Shown piece after piece: positions 1 to 8,182 of a DNA stretch of 64,000 nucleotides. This stretch comes from Pandoraea pneumonica (GTDB lineage: Bacteria; Pseudomonadota; Gammaproteobacteria; Burkholderiales; Burkholderiaceae): the NCBI RefSeq assembly GCF_902459645.1, contig NZ_CABPSK010000005.1, positions 124,001-188,000 on the forward strand. The letters are read 5' to 3'. Made by a program: the position numbers and the translations under genes. How positions within the stretch are numbered: position 1 is the stretch's first letter; every line of letters starts with the position of its first letter. The notes beneath the pieces were generated by a model, which saw only the letters and a program-made list of their open reading frames with translations, did not search any database and was not told the origin of the DNA.

Positions 1-363
1 GGAACGTGCGGCGGTGCCCATCAGCACGAAGGCCGAGGTGAACATGATCGACGCATGGTTGCTCGGGAACGCGCTCGTCGGCGCATGGGCGAGCAGGTTC
101 GTGCCCAGACCCACGACAAACGGACGCGGTTCGAACCATGCCAGCCCGATGACGAAGTTGATCAGCAGGACAAGCCCCACACCCAACAGACCATGCACCG
201 CCCCTTCGCGATCGCGTCCGCCCGCCAGCCACAGGATGACGAGCCCGGCCGGCAGCAGCAGGATCAGGTATTTGGCGAGGAAGATGGCGAGGGCCAGTTC
301 GCCGTCGCTGACGTTCGGCGCGGCATTGATGGCCAGAAAGAGGGCGCGGTTGAGTTGTTCCAT
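1..363 (-). CDS. PAP2-family phosphatase (undecaprenyl-diphosphatase-like), C-terminus cut by window edge
   Basis: Reading the minus strand from an ATG at 363, an open frame runs off the window after 121 residues. The visible part has hydrophobic segments (about residues 24-46 and 57-73) and the PAP2 signatures FEPRPF and, after a GLGTNLLAHAP stretch, FPSNHAS. These match the first and second phosphatase motifs of BcrC/YbjG-type enzymes, where the His of SNHA acts in catalysis. Such proteins dephosphorylate undecaprenyl diphosphate at the inner membrane to recycle the lipid carrier for peptidoglycan and polysaccharide synthesis. The third motif (SRxxxxxHxxxD) lies outside the window, so the enzyme cannot be confirmed as complete. 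It is transcribed away from mgtA. Family assignment is good; the exact substrate is inferred. Confidence 0.8.
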   Translation of the reverse strand, partial: MEQLNRALFLAINAAPNVSDGELALAIFLAKYLILLLPAGLVILWLAGGRDREGAVHGLLGVGLVLLINFVIGLAWFEPRPFVVGLGTNLLAHAPTSAFPSNHASIMFTSAFVLMGTAARS

Positions 364-554
364 AGGCGTCGAGGGGCGAGAAGTCCGCACCGGTCGCCCG
401 AGGCAATGCGCTGGCTCAAACGGGGGTGCCGGCGCATCGACGGCCGCCGGCAGGCGGTTTATGACGAAAGCATGACAGCGATTCTGGACGAACCGCCGCG
501 CAGAGGAAAGTCACTTTTGTCATCATTTTGTAACACGTTGATTTGTCACTTTTC

Positions 555-1266
555 TTTCGACGCTCTCGGAGGTAAAATCGCGCCGTCATAGCTCTCAGGA
601 GATCTCTCCGTGGACAGTTGTTCTAGTGGTAGTTGCCGGTCGACGCAGGTCGACACCATCACCGCGAGTTAGTCCCCGGGTATCTTCCCGCCGCTGACTC
701 GCATTTGTCGGGTTGGCGCGCACCTCTGACGTACGTTTCGATTGCCTTGCACGTTGCCGTTTTGCCGTTGTGGTGAAGCCGGGCAGGGCAAGGCCGAAGC
801 CGACCGTCGTTCGTAGCACGCTCCCTTATTAGTTTTACGTCTGCCGTTCGGGCTGTCCTTTGCCCCGCAACGCAGGTTCGTTCGTGTTCGCGCAAGCCTA
901 CGAGCCAACCGCGTGTGCCGGGCCGGGTGGTGCCGCGCGGCCGGGAGATTCATCGTGTTCCGTTACTCCATGACCCTTCGCGGAGGGAATCCGCAAGCCC
1001 TGATGCTGCCCACCGAGTGCCTGCATCACTATCACGTCGACCCTCACGCGCAACTCGACGCGCAAGCCCCGCAGGGCTCGCGTCTGCGCCAGTGGTGGCG
1101 TGCGGTGACGCGCAAGGTCACACCGGTACGCTGATCCGGGGCGTTTCATCGCGCGAACGCCTGCGCAACCTATTGCGCGGTTCGCGCCTCACCAATATCT
1201 AGTTTGCGGGCGCTGGCCGGTCGGTCGAGACCGGGCGGCGCCCGTGCCCCTTTCAGGATGTATCCG
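555..1266 (+). promoter_or_regulatory. Long structured leader upstream of mgtA
   Basis: About 900 bp separate the phosphatase start (363) from the mgtA start (1267). A possible -10 (TAAAAT, 573-578) would give a transcript leader of nearly 700 nt. Three strong hairpins are visible: GCGAGTTAG/CTGACTCGC arms at 664-672 and 694-702 enclosing a second CGGG/CCCG stem; a two-part hairpin with arms 1151-1158/1180-1187 and 1163-1168/1173-1178; and a G+C-rich one at 1207-1241 just before the ribosome-binding site. A small ORF (955-1134) sits between them. Long leaders with ion-sensing RNA or leader peptides are known upstream of mgtA genes in other bacteria. I could not match this one to the M-box or another named riboswitch, so the sensing role is inference. 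Confidence 0.45.
955..1134 (+). CDS. Possible small leader ORF (59 residues) upstream of mgtA
   Basis: A GTG at 955 with a GGGAG about 8-9 nt upstream opens a frame of 59 residues ending at 1134; an in-frame ATG lies at 970. The product is His/Arg/Pro-containing, has no membrane segment, and ends with a basic tail (RLRQWWRAVTRKVTPVR). It lies in the mgtA leader and its stop is followed within 20 nt by the strong hairpin at 1151-1187, an arrangement compatible with translation-coupled attenuation as at mgtL/mgtA in enterobacteria. It has no similarity I recognise to MgtL. It could also be a chance ORF in G+C-rich DNA. Confidence 0.35.
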   Translation: MFRYSMTLRGGNPQALMLPTECLHHYHVDPHAQLDAQAPQGSRLRQWWRAVTRKVTPVR

Positions 1267-4008
1267 ATGCAACAAGCTCTCACGCTCAGCGAGCGTCTGA
1301 TTACGGTGCTTGGCGCGCGCCTCGGCCTGCGCTATTTCCGTCGTCGCGACATGCTCGAGACGCTCGATGCGCCAGCGCATGGCCACGAGGCACCACCGGG
1401 TCTTGCCGATGCCGCTCGCGTGGCCGGCCCCGACCTGCTCGCGCGCCTGCACACCACCCGCGAGGGACTCTCCGACGACGAAGCCGCGACCGTTCGCGCG
1501 CATGTCGGTACCAACGAAGTCGAGCACGAAAAGCCGCTGCCCTGGTGGCGCCATCTCTTCCACTGCTACCGCAATCCGTTCAACCTGCTGCTCTCGATTT
1601 TGGCGGCGGTGTCGTATGCGACCGACGACACCGAGGGAACGATCATCATCGCGTCGATGGTGATCATTTCCACGGTGTTGCGATTCGTGCAGGAAGCGCG
1701 CTCGAACAAGGCTGCCGAGAAGCTCAAGGCGATGGTGAGTACCACCGCCACGGTGCTGCGCCGCGAGTTTGATCTCAACGGCGAAAACGCCGCACGCCAA
1801 GGCGCCCGTGCCGCGCGCATGGGTCGCGAGATTCCGCTGGCCGAACTCGTGCCCGGCGACATCGTATTGCTCGCCGCGGGCGACATGATTCCTGCCGACG
1901 TGCGCATTCTTGCCGCGAAAGACCTCTTCATCTCGCAATCGGCGCTCACCGGCGAAGCGTTGCCGGTCGAGAAGTTCGCCCATGTGTGCGACGCAGGCGG
2001 CAGCAATCCACTCGCCTACGACAATCTCGCCTTCATGGGCACCAACGTCGTTAGCGGCTCTGCGACGGCGGTCGTTGTCGCGACCGGTGCACGCACGTTC
2101 TTCGGTTCGCTCGCGCAGCGCGTTACGGCGCAGGAGCGCACCGTCACGTCGTTCCAGCAGGGCGTGAATCGCGTGTCGTGGGTGCTGATCCGCTTCATGC
2201 TGGTGATGACGCCCATCGTGCTGCTGATCAACGGCTTCACCAAGCACAACTGGCTCGAAGCGTCGCTCTTTGCGCTGTCGGTGGCCGTGGGCCTCACGCC
2301 CGAAATGTTGCCGATGATTGTGACGGCAACGCTCGCCAAAGGCGCCGTCGTGCTCTCGCGCAAGAAGGTGATCGTCAAGCGCCTCGATGCCATTCAGAAC
2401 TTCGGCGCGATGGACGTGCTGTGTACGGACAAGACCGGCACGCTCACGCAGGACAAAATCTGTCTGGAGCGCCACACCGACGTGTGGGGCCACGCCTCGG
2501 AAGATGTGCTCGAGTACGCGTATCTGAACAGCTTCTATCAAACCGGCTTGAAGAACCTGCTCGACGTGGCCGTGCTCGACCACGGCGAATTGCACCAGCG
2601 GCTCGACGTGGTGAACCGCTATCGCAAGATCGACGAAATTCCGTTCGACTTCCAGCGCCGTCGCATGTCGGTGGTGGTGAGCGAGAACGGCGAGCATCAC
2701 GAATTGATTTGCAAGGGCGCGGTCGAGGAAGTGATGGCCGTATGCGACCGCGTGCAGCATGGTGCCAACGTCGAACCGCTCACGCCCGATGTGCTGGCCC
2801 GGTTGCGCCGCGTGACGGCCGACCTAAACGCCGAAGGGCTGCGCGTGGTGGCGGTGGCAACGCGCCACTTGCCTCCCGTGCAGGAAAGCTACGGCATTGC
2901 CGACGAGCGCGAACTCGTACTGGTGGGCTATATCGCGTTTCTCGACCCGCCCAAAGACTCGACCGCACCGGCCCTCAAGGCGCTGGCGGCTTCTGGGGTG
3001 AGTGTGAAGGTCCTGACCGGCGATAACGATCTGGTCACTGCCAAGGTGTGCCGCGAAGTCGGACTCAAGGTCGACGGCTGCGTGCTGGGCGACGAGATCG
3101 AAAACATGAGCGACGACGAACTGGCCAAGACCGTCGAGCGCGCCAATGTGTTTGCGAAACTCACCCCGGCGCATAAAGAACGTCTGGTACGCATGCTGCG
3201 CGCCAACGGGCACGTGGTGGGCTTCATGGGCGACGGCATCAACGACGCGCCTGCGCTGCGCGCGGCCGACATCGGTATCTCGGTGGACACGGCGGTCGAC
3301 ATCGCCAAGGAAGCCGCCGATCTGATCCTGCTGGAAAAGAGCCTGATGGTGCTGGAGCAGGGCGTGATCGAGGGGCGTCGCACGTTCGCGAACATGCTGA
3401 AGTACATCAAGATGACGGCCAGCTCGAACTTCGGCAACGTCTTCTCTGTGCTGATCGCGAGCGCTTTCTTGCCGTTCCTGCCGATGTTGCCGCTGCAACT
3501 GCTCACGCAAAACCTGCTCTACGACCTGTCGCAGACGACGATTCCGTTCGATAACGTCGACCCCGAGCAATTGACGCAGCCGCAACGCTGGAACCCGGCC
3601 GATTTGTCGCGCTTCATGATTTTCTTCGGCCCGATCAGCTCGATTTTCGATGTGCTGACATTCGTCGCGATGTGGCATCTGTTCGGTGCCAATAGCGCCG
3701 AGCATCAAACGCTGTTCCAGTCGGGCTGGTTTGTCGAAGGGCTGCTCTCGCAGACGCTCATCGTTCACCTGATTCGCACGCGCCGTATCCCGTTCGTGCA
3801 AAGCCGGGCCGCGTGGCCGCTGCTGTTGATGACCGGTGCCGTGATGCTCATCGGGCTGATGCTGCCGTTGTCGCCATTTGCCGACACGTTCAAGATGCAG
3901 GCGCTGCCGCTCGCGTATTTCCCGATGCTTGCTGCGATCTTGCTCGCTTATGCCGTGCTCACGCAGATGATGAAGGGGATGTTCGCGCGGCGCTTCGGCT
4001 GGCAGTAG
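1267..4008 (+). CDS. mgtA: Magnesium-translocating P-type ATPase (MgtA/MgtB type)
   Basis: P3B-type ATPase of about 913 residues that imports Mg2+ across the inner membrane at the cost of ATP. The actuator TGE motif is at residues 228-230, the phosphorylation motif DKTGTLT begins at Asp388, and the hinge GDGINDAPAL has its Asp near residue 656. Membrane helices flank these, with a C-terminal block of six, and the N-terminus carries the usual cytosolic extension. Length is normal for MgtA. The ATG at 1267 is chosen because AGGA lies 9 nt upstream; an ATG at 1258 and a TTG at 1204 are in frame but lack spacing. It is monocistronic and ends at a hairpin terminator. The long leader suggests regulation by Mg2+ or a related signal. 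Confidence 0.96.
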   Translation: MQQALTLSERLITVLGARLGLRYFRRRDMLETLDAPAHGHEAPPGLADAARVAGPDLLARLHTTREGLSDDEAATVRAHVGTNEVEHEKPLPWWRHLFHCYRNPFNLLLSILAAVSYATDDTEGTIIIASMVIISTVLRFVQEARSNKAAEKLKAMVSTTATVLRREFDLNGENAARQGARAARMGREIPLAELVPGDIVLLAAGDMIPADVRILAAKDLFISQSALTGEALPVEKFAHVCDAGGSNPLAYDNLAFMGTNVVSGSATAVVVATGARTFFGSLAQRVTAQERTVTSFQQGVNRVSWVLIRFMLVMTPIVLLINGFTKHNWLEASLFALSVAVGLTPEMLPMIVTATLAKGAVVLSRKKVIVKRLDAIQNFGAMDVLCTDKTGTLTQDKICLERHTDVWGHASEDVLEYAYLNSFYQTGLKNLLDVAVLDHGELHQRLDVVNRYRKIDEIPFDFQRRRMSVVVSENGEHHELICKGAVEEVMAVCDRVQHGANVEPLTPDVLARLRRVTADLNAEGLRVVAVATRHLPPVQESYGIADERELVLVGYIAFLDPPKDSTAPALKALAASGVSVKVLTGDNDLVTAKVCREVGLKVDGCVLGDEIENMSDDELAKTVERANVFAKLTPAHKERLVRMLRANGHVVGFMGDGINDAPALRAADIGISVDTAVDIAKEAADLILLEKSLMVLEQGVIEGRRTFANMLKYIKMTASSNFGNVFSVLIASAFLPFLPMLPLQLLTQNLLYDLSQTTIPFDNVDPEQLTQPQRWNPADLSRFMIFFGPISSIFDVLTFVAMWHLFGANSAEHQTLFQSGWFVEGLLSQTLIVHLIRTRRIPFVQSRAAWPLLLMTGAVMLIGLMLPLSPFADTFKMQALPLAYFPMLAAILLAYAVLTQMMKGMFARRFGWQ

Positions 4009-4042
4009 GCCGCATCACCGCGAAGTCATGCATCGCCATTGA

Positions 4043-4084
4043 AAATGCCCGGCGCGATAGACCATCGCAGCCGGGCATTTTTTA
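4043..4084. terminator. Bidirectional terminator between mgtA and the lectin gene
   Basis: Arms ATGCCCGGC (4045-4053) and GCCGGGCAT (4070-4078) pair perfectly and are followed by a T-run on the plus strand (4078-4084). On the minus strand the stem is followed by TTTTC. It lies between two convergent genes and can serve both. Confidence 0.85.
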
Positions 4085-4109
4085 TGCGCTGGCGAAGTGG
4101 GCGCAACGA

Positions 4110-4616
4110 TCAATAATCGTCGACCCACCGCCCCGCCACGCGATCGAAGTGCTGCTTGCGCGCGGCGAACACATCGCGCTCGTCGTCCAACTCAAGCGTC
4201 ACATCGAGCGAGCCGTCGTTGTCGCGCTTGGCGCTGCCAAGCGGGTCGTTGCAGCACAGCCAGAGCGAAACGTCCGAAGGCATGCCATCGACGCGAAACG
4301 ACTTTTGCTTGCCGACCAGAAACGGTTCGCCATTCTCGCCGAAGCGGCCGATCAACTGGCCCATCAGTGCGTCCGAACCGTGGTACGGATACTCGTCGTC
4401 ACCCGAGACCTTGTGCAGATACGTCGCGCCGGAATTTGGCGTACGTCCGTCGGCGTCGCGCCGGCCGAACTTGCGATCGTCGGTGCGAGTGCACCACTCG
4501 CCCGAGGCTCGCAGAATCACTTTCGGGGCCGACTGTGCGCCGATGCGATACCCCGTGTCCTGCCAGCCGTCGGTGGCGGACACCTTCACACGCTTGTTGA
4601 TGCGATCTGTCGTCAT
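4110..4616 (-). CDS. LecA (PA-IL)-like carbohydrate-binding protein
   Basis: Product of 168 residues. After about 20 N-terminal residues it follows the pattern of the PA-IL/LecA galactophilic lectin fold: an ASGEW strand, a YPYHGSDALMGQLIGRFG segment matching the lectin core, and near residues 125-145 a CNDPLG...DNDGSLDV stretch equivalent to the YND-PGT-NNSGS calcium/sugar loop. No signal peptide is present, as in LecA, which is cytosolic and leaves the cell by a non-classical route. The ATG at 4616 has GGAG 7 nt upstream; the ATG at 4628 has none. It is the last gene of a minus-strand run after an HTH regulator. The family call rests on motif resemblance only. Confidence 0.6.
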   Translation of the reverse strand: MTTDRINKRVKVSATDGWQDTGYRIGAQSAPKVILRASGEWCTRTDDRKFGRRDADGRTPNSGATYLHKVSGDDEYPYHGSDALMGQLIGRFGENGEPFLVGKQKSFRVDGMPSDVSLWLCCNDPLGSAKRDNDGSLDVTLELDDERDVFAARKQHFDRVAGRWVDDY

Positions 4617-4700
4617 GACACGCTCCATCGTTGACGGGGGGCCAAAAATGGAAGGCGGCGTAGCGCGGGACAGTATTGATTCGCGCTACGCAGCTTGCGG

Positions 4701-5228
4701 CTAATGCGAGTGTAGGCGCGCGACTTCGGCGGGTGAAGCAAAGTGACCGAGCGCGGACTCCAAACGGCGCGTGGACGACATCTCGATGCCGAGCTCGGCG
4801 TACACCTCGTCGAGCGCTTCGCGCGGGCCGATGAGTAGCGCCGTAGTTTGCCCGTCGGCATCGGCGACCAGACTCACGAGCGTTTCTCCCTGACACGTCT
4901 CGCGTGCGGCCACGAAGCGTGCCGACGTCAGCGCGGCGAGCGTGGCAAAGCGTTCCGCCTGTACCAGCCCGGTGATGTAAAACATCGGCTGTGCCGCGCC
5001 GCTAGCACGCGGCGCGAGACGAATATTCGTGCCGTCGCTGTGCGCGCCGAGCGCAGCAAGCAGTTTGTCGCGGCCCTGCACCCCGAGCACACAGTAGTCG
5101 CCGTGCACCCAGCGCGAGATCGTGTTACCCGTAATGCCCGTGGCGTAGGCCAGCCGGGCGAGCGTGGTGCCCGAGAGCTTGATGAGCAAGCGCGCGACGG
5201 TTCGGTGGCGTTGTTCGATGTCATCCAT
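4701..5228 (-). CDS. Helix-turn-helix regulator of unknown target
   Basis: Protein of 175 residues. Residues about 12-50 look like an XRE/Lrp-like helix-turn-helix (TTLARLAYATGITGNTISRW) followed by an unassigned C-terminal domain that may bind a ligand. The ATG at 5228 follows GAGGA with an 8-nt spacer. The gene lies 25 bp after the DapA-family gene and 85 bp before the lectin, all on the minus strand, so it is probably co-transcribed with one or both and may control the lectin. No target sequence could be identified. Cellular role is not known. Confidence 0.65.
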   Translation of the reverse strand: MDDIEQRHRTVARLLIKLSGTTLARLAYATGITGNTISRWVHGDYCVLGVQGRDKLLAALGAHSDGTNIRLAPRASGAAQPMFYITGLVQAERFATLAALTSARFVAARETCQGETLVSLVADADGQTTALLIGPREALDEVYAELGIEMSSTRRLESALGHFASPAEVARLHSH

Positions 5229-5253
5229 AGCGAGTGTCCTCAGATCGGTGCGG

Positions 5254-6135
5254 TCAGAACGCCATCGTGACTTCGAGTTGGGCGTCGATGTCTCTATGCA
5301 GGGCGGCGCTGCAAGGCATGAGCGGGCGGCGCACGATGGGCGAGCACAACCCAAGCGATGAGAGCGCGGCCTTGATCGCCACCGGGTTCGGTTCTGCAAA
5401 CAGGCGGCGGATCAGCGGCTTCATACCGTTGAACAGTGTGTTGGCGTGCGCCATGTCGCCTTCGCGCACATAGCGGAACAGCTTCAGATACAGATCCGGC
5501 CGGATATGCGCCGCAGCGGAGATGCCGCCGGACGCGCCTGCTTGCAGCGCTGCCAACCACTGCATGTCGTCGCCGCACATCACGCGCATGGTGGTTTGCG
5601 AGGGCAGGTGCACGAGCGGATGCGCGTCGCATTCCTTGATGCAGGGGAATGACTCGTGTGCGGCCAATTCGCGAATGGTCTCGACACCGAGCGTGACACC
5701 CGTGCGCAGTGGCACGTTGTACAGCACGATCGGTTTGCGGGTGCCTGCGGCCAGTGTGCGGTAGTGCCAGAGAATGCCCTCTTGCGACGGACGCAGATAG
5801 TAGGGCGGCGGCACTAGATAACCCGCGAGCGGCAAGTCGTCCAGATGGCGAATCTGGCGTGCGGCGTTGGCGGTGTCGGCGGCACCCACACCGGCGAGCA
5901 CGGGGGTATGGCCATTGGCGTGATGACACGCCGTCTCGGCCAGCCAGCGGCGTTCGTCGTCGGTGAGCAGTGTGCCTTCGCCGGTGGTGCCTGCGACGAC
6001 TAAGCCGTTCACACCGGCAGCAAGGTAGTAGTCGACCAGACGTCCAAACCCGTCGTAGTCGATGGTGGCGCCGTTGGCACCGGTCATGGGGGTGACGAGC
6101 GGGACCCACACCCCTTCGAAGATGGCAGTGTTCAT
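5254..6135 (-). CDS. DapA-family aldolase (4-hydroxy-tetrahydrodipicolinate synthase-like)
   Basis: Class I aldolase/synthase of 293 residues with a TIM-barrel. The GTTGEG motif lies near residues 43-48, the YNVP...RTG motif supplies the Tyr/Arg pair near 133-138, and the Schiff-base Lys is in FPCIKECD near residue 161. These fit DapA and its relatives (N-acetylneuraminate lyase, keto-deoxy sugar acid aldolases). DapA itself condenses pyruvate with aspartate semialdehyde in lysine synthesis; the accessory setting beside a lectin means another pyruvate aldol substrate is possible. ATG 6135 gives the normal family length; an ATG at 6177 would add a non-conserved 14-residue stretch. It has no strong ribosome-binding site. 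Confidence 0.85.
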   Translation of the reverse strand: MNTAIFEGVWVPLVTPMTGANGATIDYDGFGRLVDYYLAAGVNGLVVAGTTGEGTLLTDDERRWLAETACHHANGHTPVLAGVGAADTANAARQIRHLDDLPLAGYLVPPPYYLRPSQEGILWHYRTLAAGTRKPIVLYNVPLRTGVTLGVETIRELAAHESFPCIKECDAHPLVHLPSQTTMRVMCGDDMQWLAALQAGASGGISAAAHIRPDLYLKLFRYVREGDMAHANTLFNGMKPLIRRLFAEPNPVAIKAALSSLGLCSPIVRRPLMPCSAALHRDIDAQLEVTMAF

Positions 6136-6205
6136 AACGTGAGAATCAGTAACTACGGCCCGCCTTCCCCAAGGCATGACGGGCGCTGATGGCCGCCTAG
6201 CGTAA

Positions 6206-6550
6206 TCAGGCGGCCGGGCGCAGGCGAAGCGCGCCGAACTCGGCTTCGGGCAGCGACTGCATCACGACGTGCATAGCGTGCGAGGCTTCCACGCGAGGCA
6301 GGGCGATCGACACGACGGCTGCGGTATCGCGCCGGATCGGACGAATGGTCTCGACGCGCCACGGCAGCGGCAGGCTCATCGCGAGCGTGACGGCGAGCGT
6401 GGAGACGGCGGCGCGGCTCAACGTGATATCGAGCGTGGCGTCGAGGCGCGCACGCGGGGTGTGGCGGTTGCGCTGGCGAGCGGCAGGTACCGCGGGTGCG
6501 AGATAGGCACCGGGAGGTTCAAGACTGGCGCGTTGAGCGAGCGTAGGCAT
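6206..6550 (-). CDS. Small protein of unknown function
   Basis: Product of 114 residues with no recognised domain. The N-terminal 40 residues are Ala/Arg/Pro-rich and probably disordered. Residues about 45-114 have an alternating beta/alpha pattern (TLDITLSRAAVSTLAVTLAM, then VSIALPR...AMHVVMQSLPE) that loosely recalls ACT-type or ferredoxin-fold regulatory domains. It is 70 bp upstream of the DapA-family gene on the same strand and could be its first operon partner. Codon use is ordinary for the window. The start is uncertain because no clear ribosome-binding site precedes the ATG. Confidence 0.55.
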   Translation of the reverse strand: MPTLAQRASLEPPGAYLAPAVPAARQRNRHTPRARLDATLDITLSRAAVSTLAVTLAMSLPLPWRVETIRPIRRDTAAVVSIALPRVEASHAMHVVMQSLPEAEFGALRLRPAA

Positions 6551-6602
6551 GGCTGGGTGTCGACGAGCGACTGAAGTGACAACGAAGCCAGTCTAGGGAT
6601 GG

Positions 6603-6637
6603 GGAAATAAAAATGGCGTCAAGATTCTTGACGCCAT
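6603..6637 (-). terminator. Terminator of the aldehyde dehydrogenase gene
   Basis: Perfect 11-bp arms (ATGGCGTCAAG at 6613-6623 and CTTGACGCCAT at 6627-6637) with a 3-nt loop, followed on the minus strand by TTTTTATTT. It is placed 28 bp downstream of the stop at 6665. Confidence 0.9.
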
Positions 6638-6664
6638 CGAGGGGGCCGCGCTTAGGGCTTTTTA

Positions 6665-8083
6665 TCAGGCAGCGAGGAACGCCTGCGGTTCGAGAAACGC
6701 CTCTAACCCATAGGTGCCATATTCGCGACCGATCCCCGACTGTTTGAAGCCGCCAAACGGCGCAGCAGGTTCGTGGTTCAGCGTGTTGACCATCACACGG
6801 CCAGCTTCGATGCGAGCGGCGACCTCGCGTGCGCGCGCCTTATCGGCCCCGAATACATACGCTTGCAAGCCGTATTGCGTGTCGTTGGCGATGGCAATCG
6901 CATCGTCGATATCGCGATACGTGATGATCGACAGCACGGGGCCGAAGATTTCTTCACGCGCGATGCGCATGTCGTTCGTCACATCGCTGAACACGGTGGG
7001 GCGCACGAACCATCCGGCGTCAATACCTTGCGGCCGCCCTTCGCCACCGGCGATCAGGCGAGCGCCTTCATCGATGCCGACGCGGATATAGCCTTGTACC
7101 CGCTCCCATTGCTTGCGGTTGACCATCGGCCCGACGGTGGATTTCGGATCATGCGGATTACCCGCCTGCGTGCGTGCGACTTCTTCCACCACGCGGGCTT
7201 CGAATTCTGCGAGCCGGTGTTGCGGCACGAGAATGCGCGTGCCTGCGATACACGCTTGCCCGCTGTTCATGAAGCCCGCGCCGAGAGCCATCGGCACGAT
7301 GTCGTCGAAGTTTGCATCGTCGAGCACGATGAAGGGCGATTTGCCGCCGAGTTCGAGCGTCACGCGCTTCAACGTTTCGGCCGCGGTGCGCAGAATGGTT
7401 TTTCCGACAGCGGTAGAGCCGGTGAACGAGATCTTGGCGACGTCGGGGTGGCCGCTAATTTCCGCACCGACCGTTTCGCCCCGACCTGTCACGATGTTGA
7501 ACACTCCGCGCGGCAGGTCGGCAGCGTGCAACGCTTCGGTCACGATGCGCGTCTGGATGGCGCTCAACTCGCTGGGCTTGATCACCGCCGTGCAGCCTGC
7601 CGACATTGCGGCGGCGAGCTTGCCGCAGATGAAGCCCGCGTCGCTATTCCACGGGGTGATGAGCCCGGCAACGCCGAGCGGCTGCATCACCACGTCAGCC
7701 GTGCCTGCCTGACGCGTGAAGCTGTAGTTCTCCAGCACCTTGGCGGCTTGAAGCAGGACATCGCTTGCGTGTTTTGCCATCCATCCGGCGCGCGAAATCG
7801 GTGCGCCGTACTCTTCGACGATCGCGTCGAAGAGGTCGCTCTCACGTGCCAGCACAGCGGCGTGCATGCGTTTGAGCATGTCGATGCGCTCTTGCTTGCT
7901 GGTGCGCGAGAACGCCGGAAACGCACGCTTTGCGGCGGCGATGGCGTCGCGCGCGTCCTGTGCGTCGGCGAGACGGACGCGGCCGATCACCTGCTCGGTG
8001 GACGGATTGATGAGCTCGAACGGCTCGTCGCCGTGCGGGGTGACGAATGCGCCGTCGATATAAATCTTGTCGATGATCTGCAT
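6665..8083 (-). CDS. NAD(P)-dependent aldehyde dehydrogenase
   Basis: Class-III-fold aldehyde dehydrogenase of 472 residues that oxidises an aldehyde to the acid. The catalytic Glu244 is in LELGGKSP and the nucleophile Cys278 in NSGQACIAG, 34 residues apart as expected. The TPWNSDAG segment takes the place of the usual TPWN nucleotide-binding motif. Length matches the family. The gene is divergent from a LysR-type regulator with a 99-bp shared promoter region, the typical layout of a substrate-induced dehydrogenase. A longer frame continues upstream of 8083 but overlaps the regulator and is discarded. Substrate is not deducible; the protein resembles succinate-semialdehyde, vanillin and general aldehyde dehydrogenases. 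Confidence 0.93.
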   Translation of the reverse strand: MQIIDKIYIDGAFVTPHGDEPFELINPSTEQVIGRVRLADAQDARDAIAAAKRAFPAFSRTSKQERIDMLKRMHAAVLARESDLFDAIVEEYGAPISRAGWMAKHASDVLLQAAKVLENYSFTRQAGTADVVMQPLGVAGLITPWNSDAGFICGKLAAAMSAGCTAVIKPSELSAIQTRIVTEALHAADLPRGVFNIVTGRGETVGAEISGHPDVAKISFTGSTAVGKTILRTAAETLKRVTLELGGKSPFIVLDDANFDDIVPMALGAGFMNSGQACIAGTRILVPQHRLAEFEARVVEEVARTQAGNPHDPKSTVGPMVNRKQWERVQGYIRVGIDEGARLIAGGEGRPQGIDAGWFVRPTVFSDVTNDMRIAREEIFGPVLSIITYRDIDDAIAIANDTQYGLQAYVFGADKARAREVAARIEAGRVMVNTLNHEPAAPFGGFKQSGIGREYGTYGLEAFLEPQAFLAA

Positions 8084-8129
8084 GACTGCTCTCGAAGTGG
8101 GGGGTGACGATTCATCATAGGCGTGCGGC

Positions 8130-8152
8130 ATTGTGTTGAGTAGCCGTACAAT
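8130..8152. promoter_or_regulatory. Candidate LysR operator (T-N11-A type)
   Basis: ATTGT (8130-8134) and ACAAT (8148-8152) form an interrupted palindrome in the 99-bp gap between the divergent aldehyde dehydrogenase and LysR genes, about 30 bp from the regulator start. LysR proteins usually bind such sites in the divergent gap. Confidence 0.5.
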
Positions 8153-8182
8153 CTGGCACGTCACGTTGAGGGATTTAGGACA

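Noticed and set aside
1189-2760. Long minus-strand frame opposite mgtA
   Set aside because: His/Arg-rich shadow of the ATPase frame with no recognisable domain.
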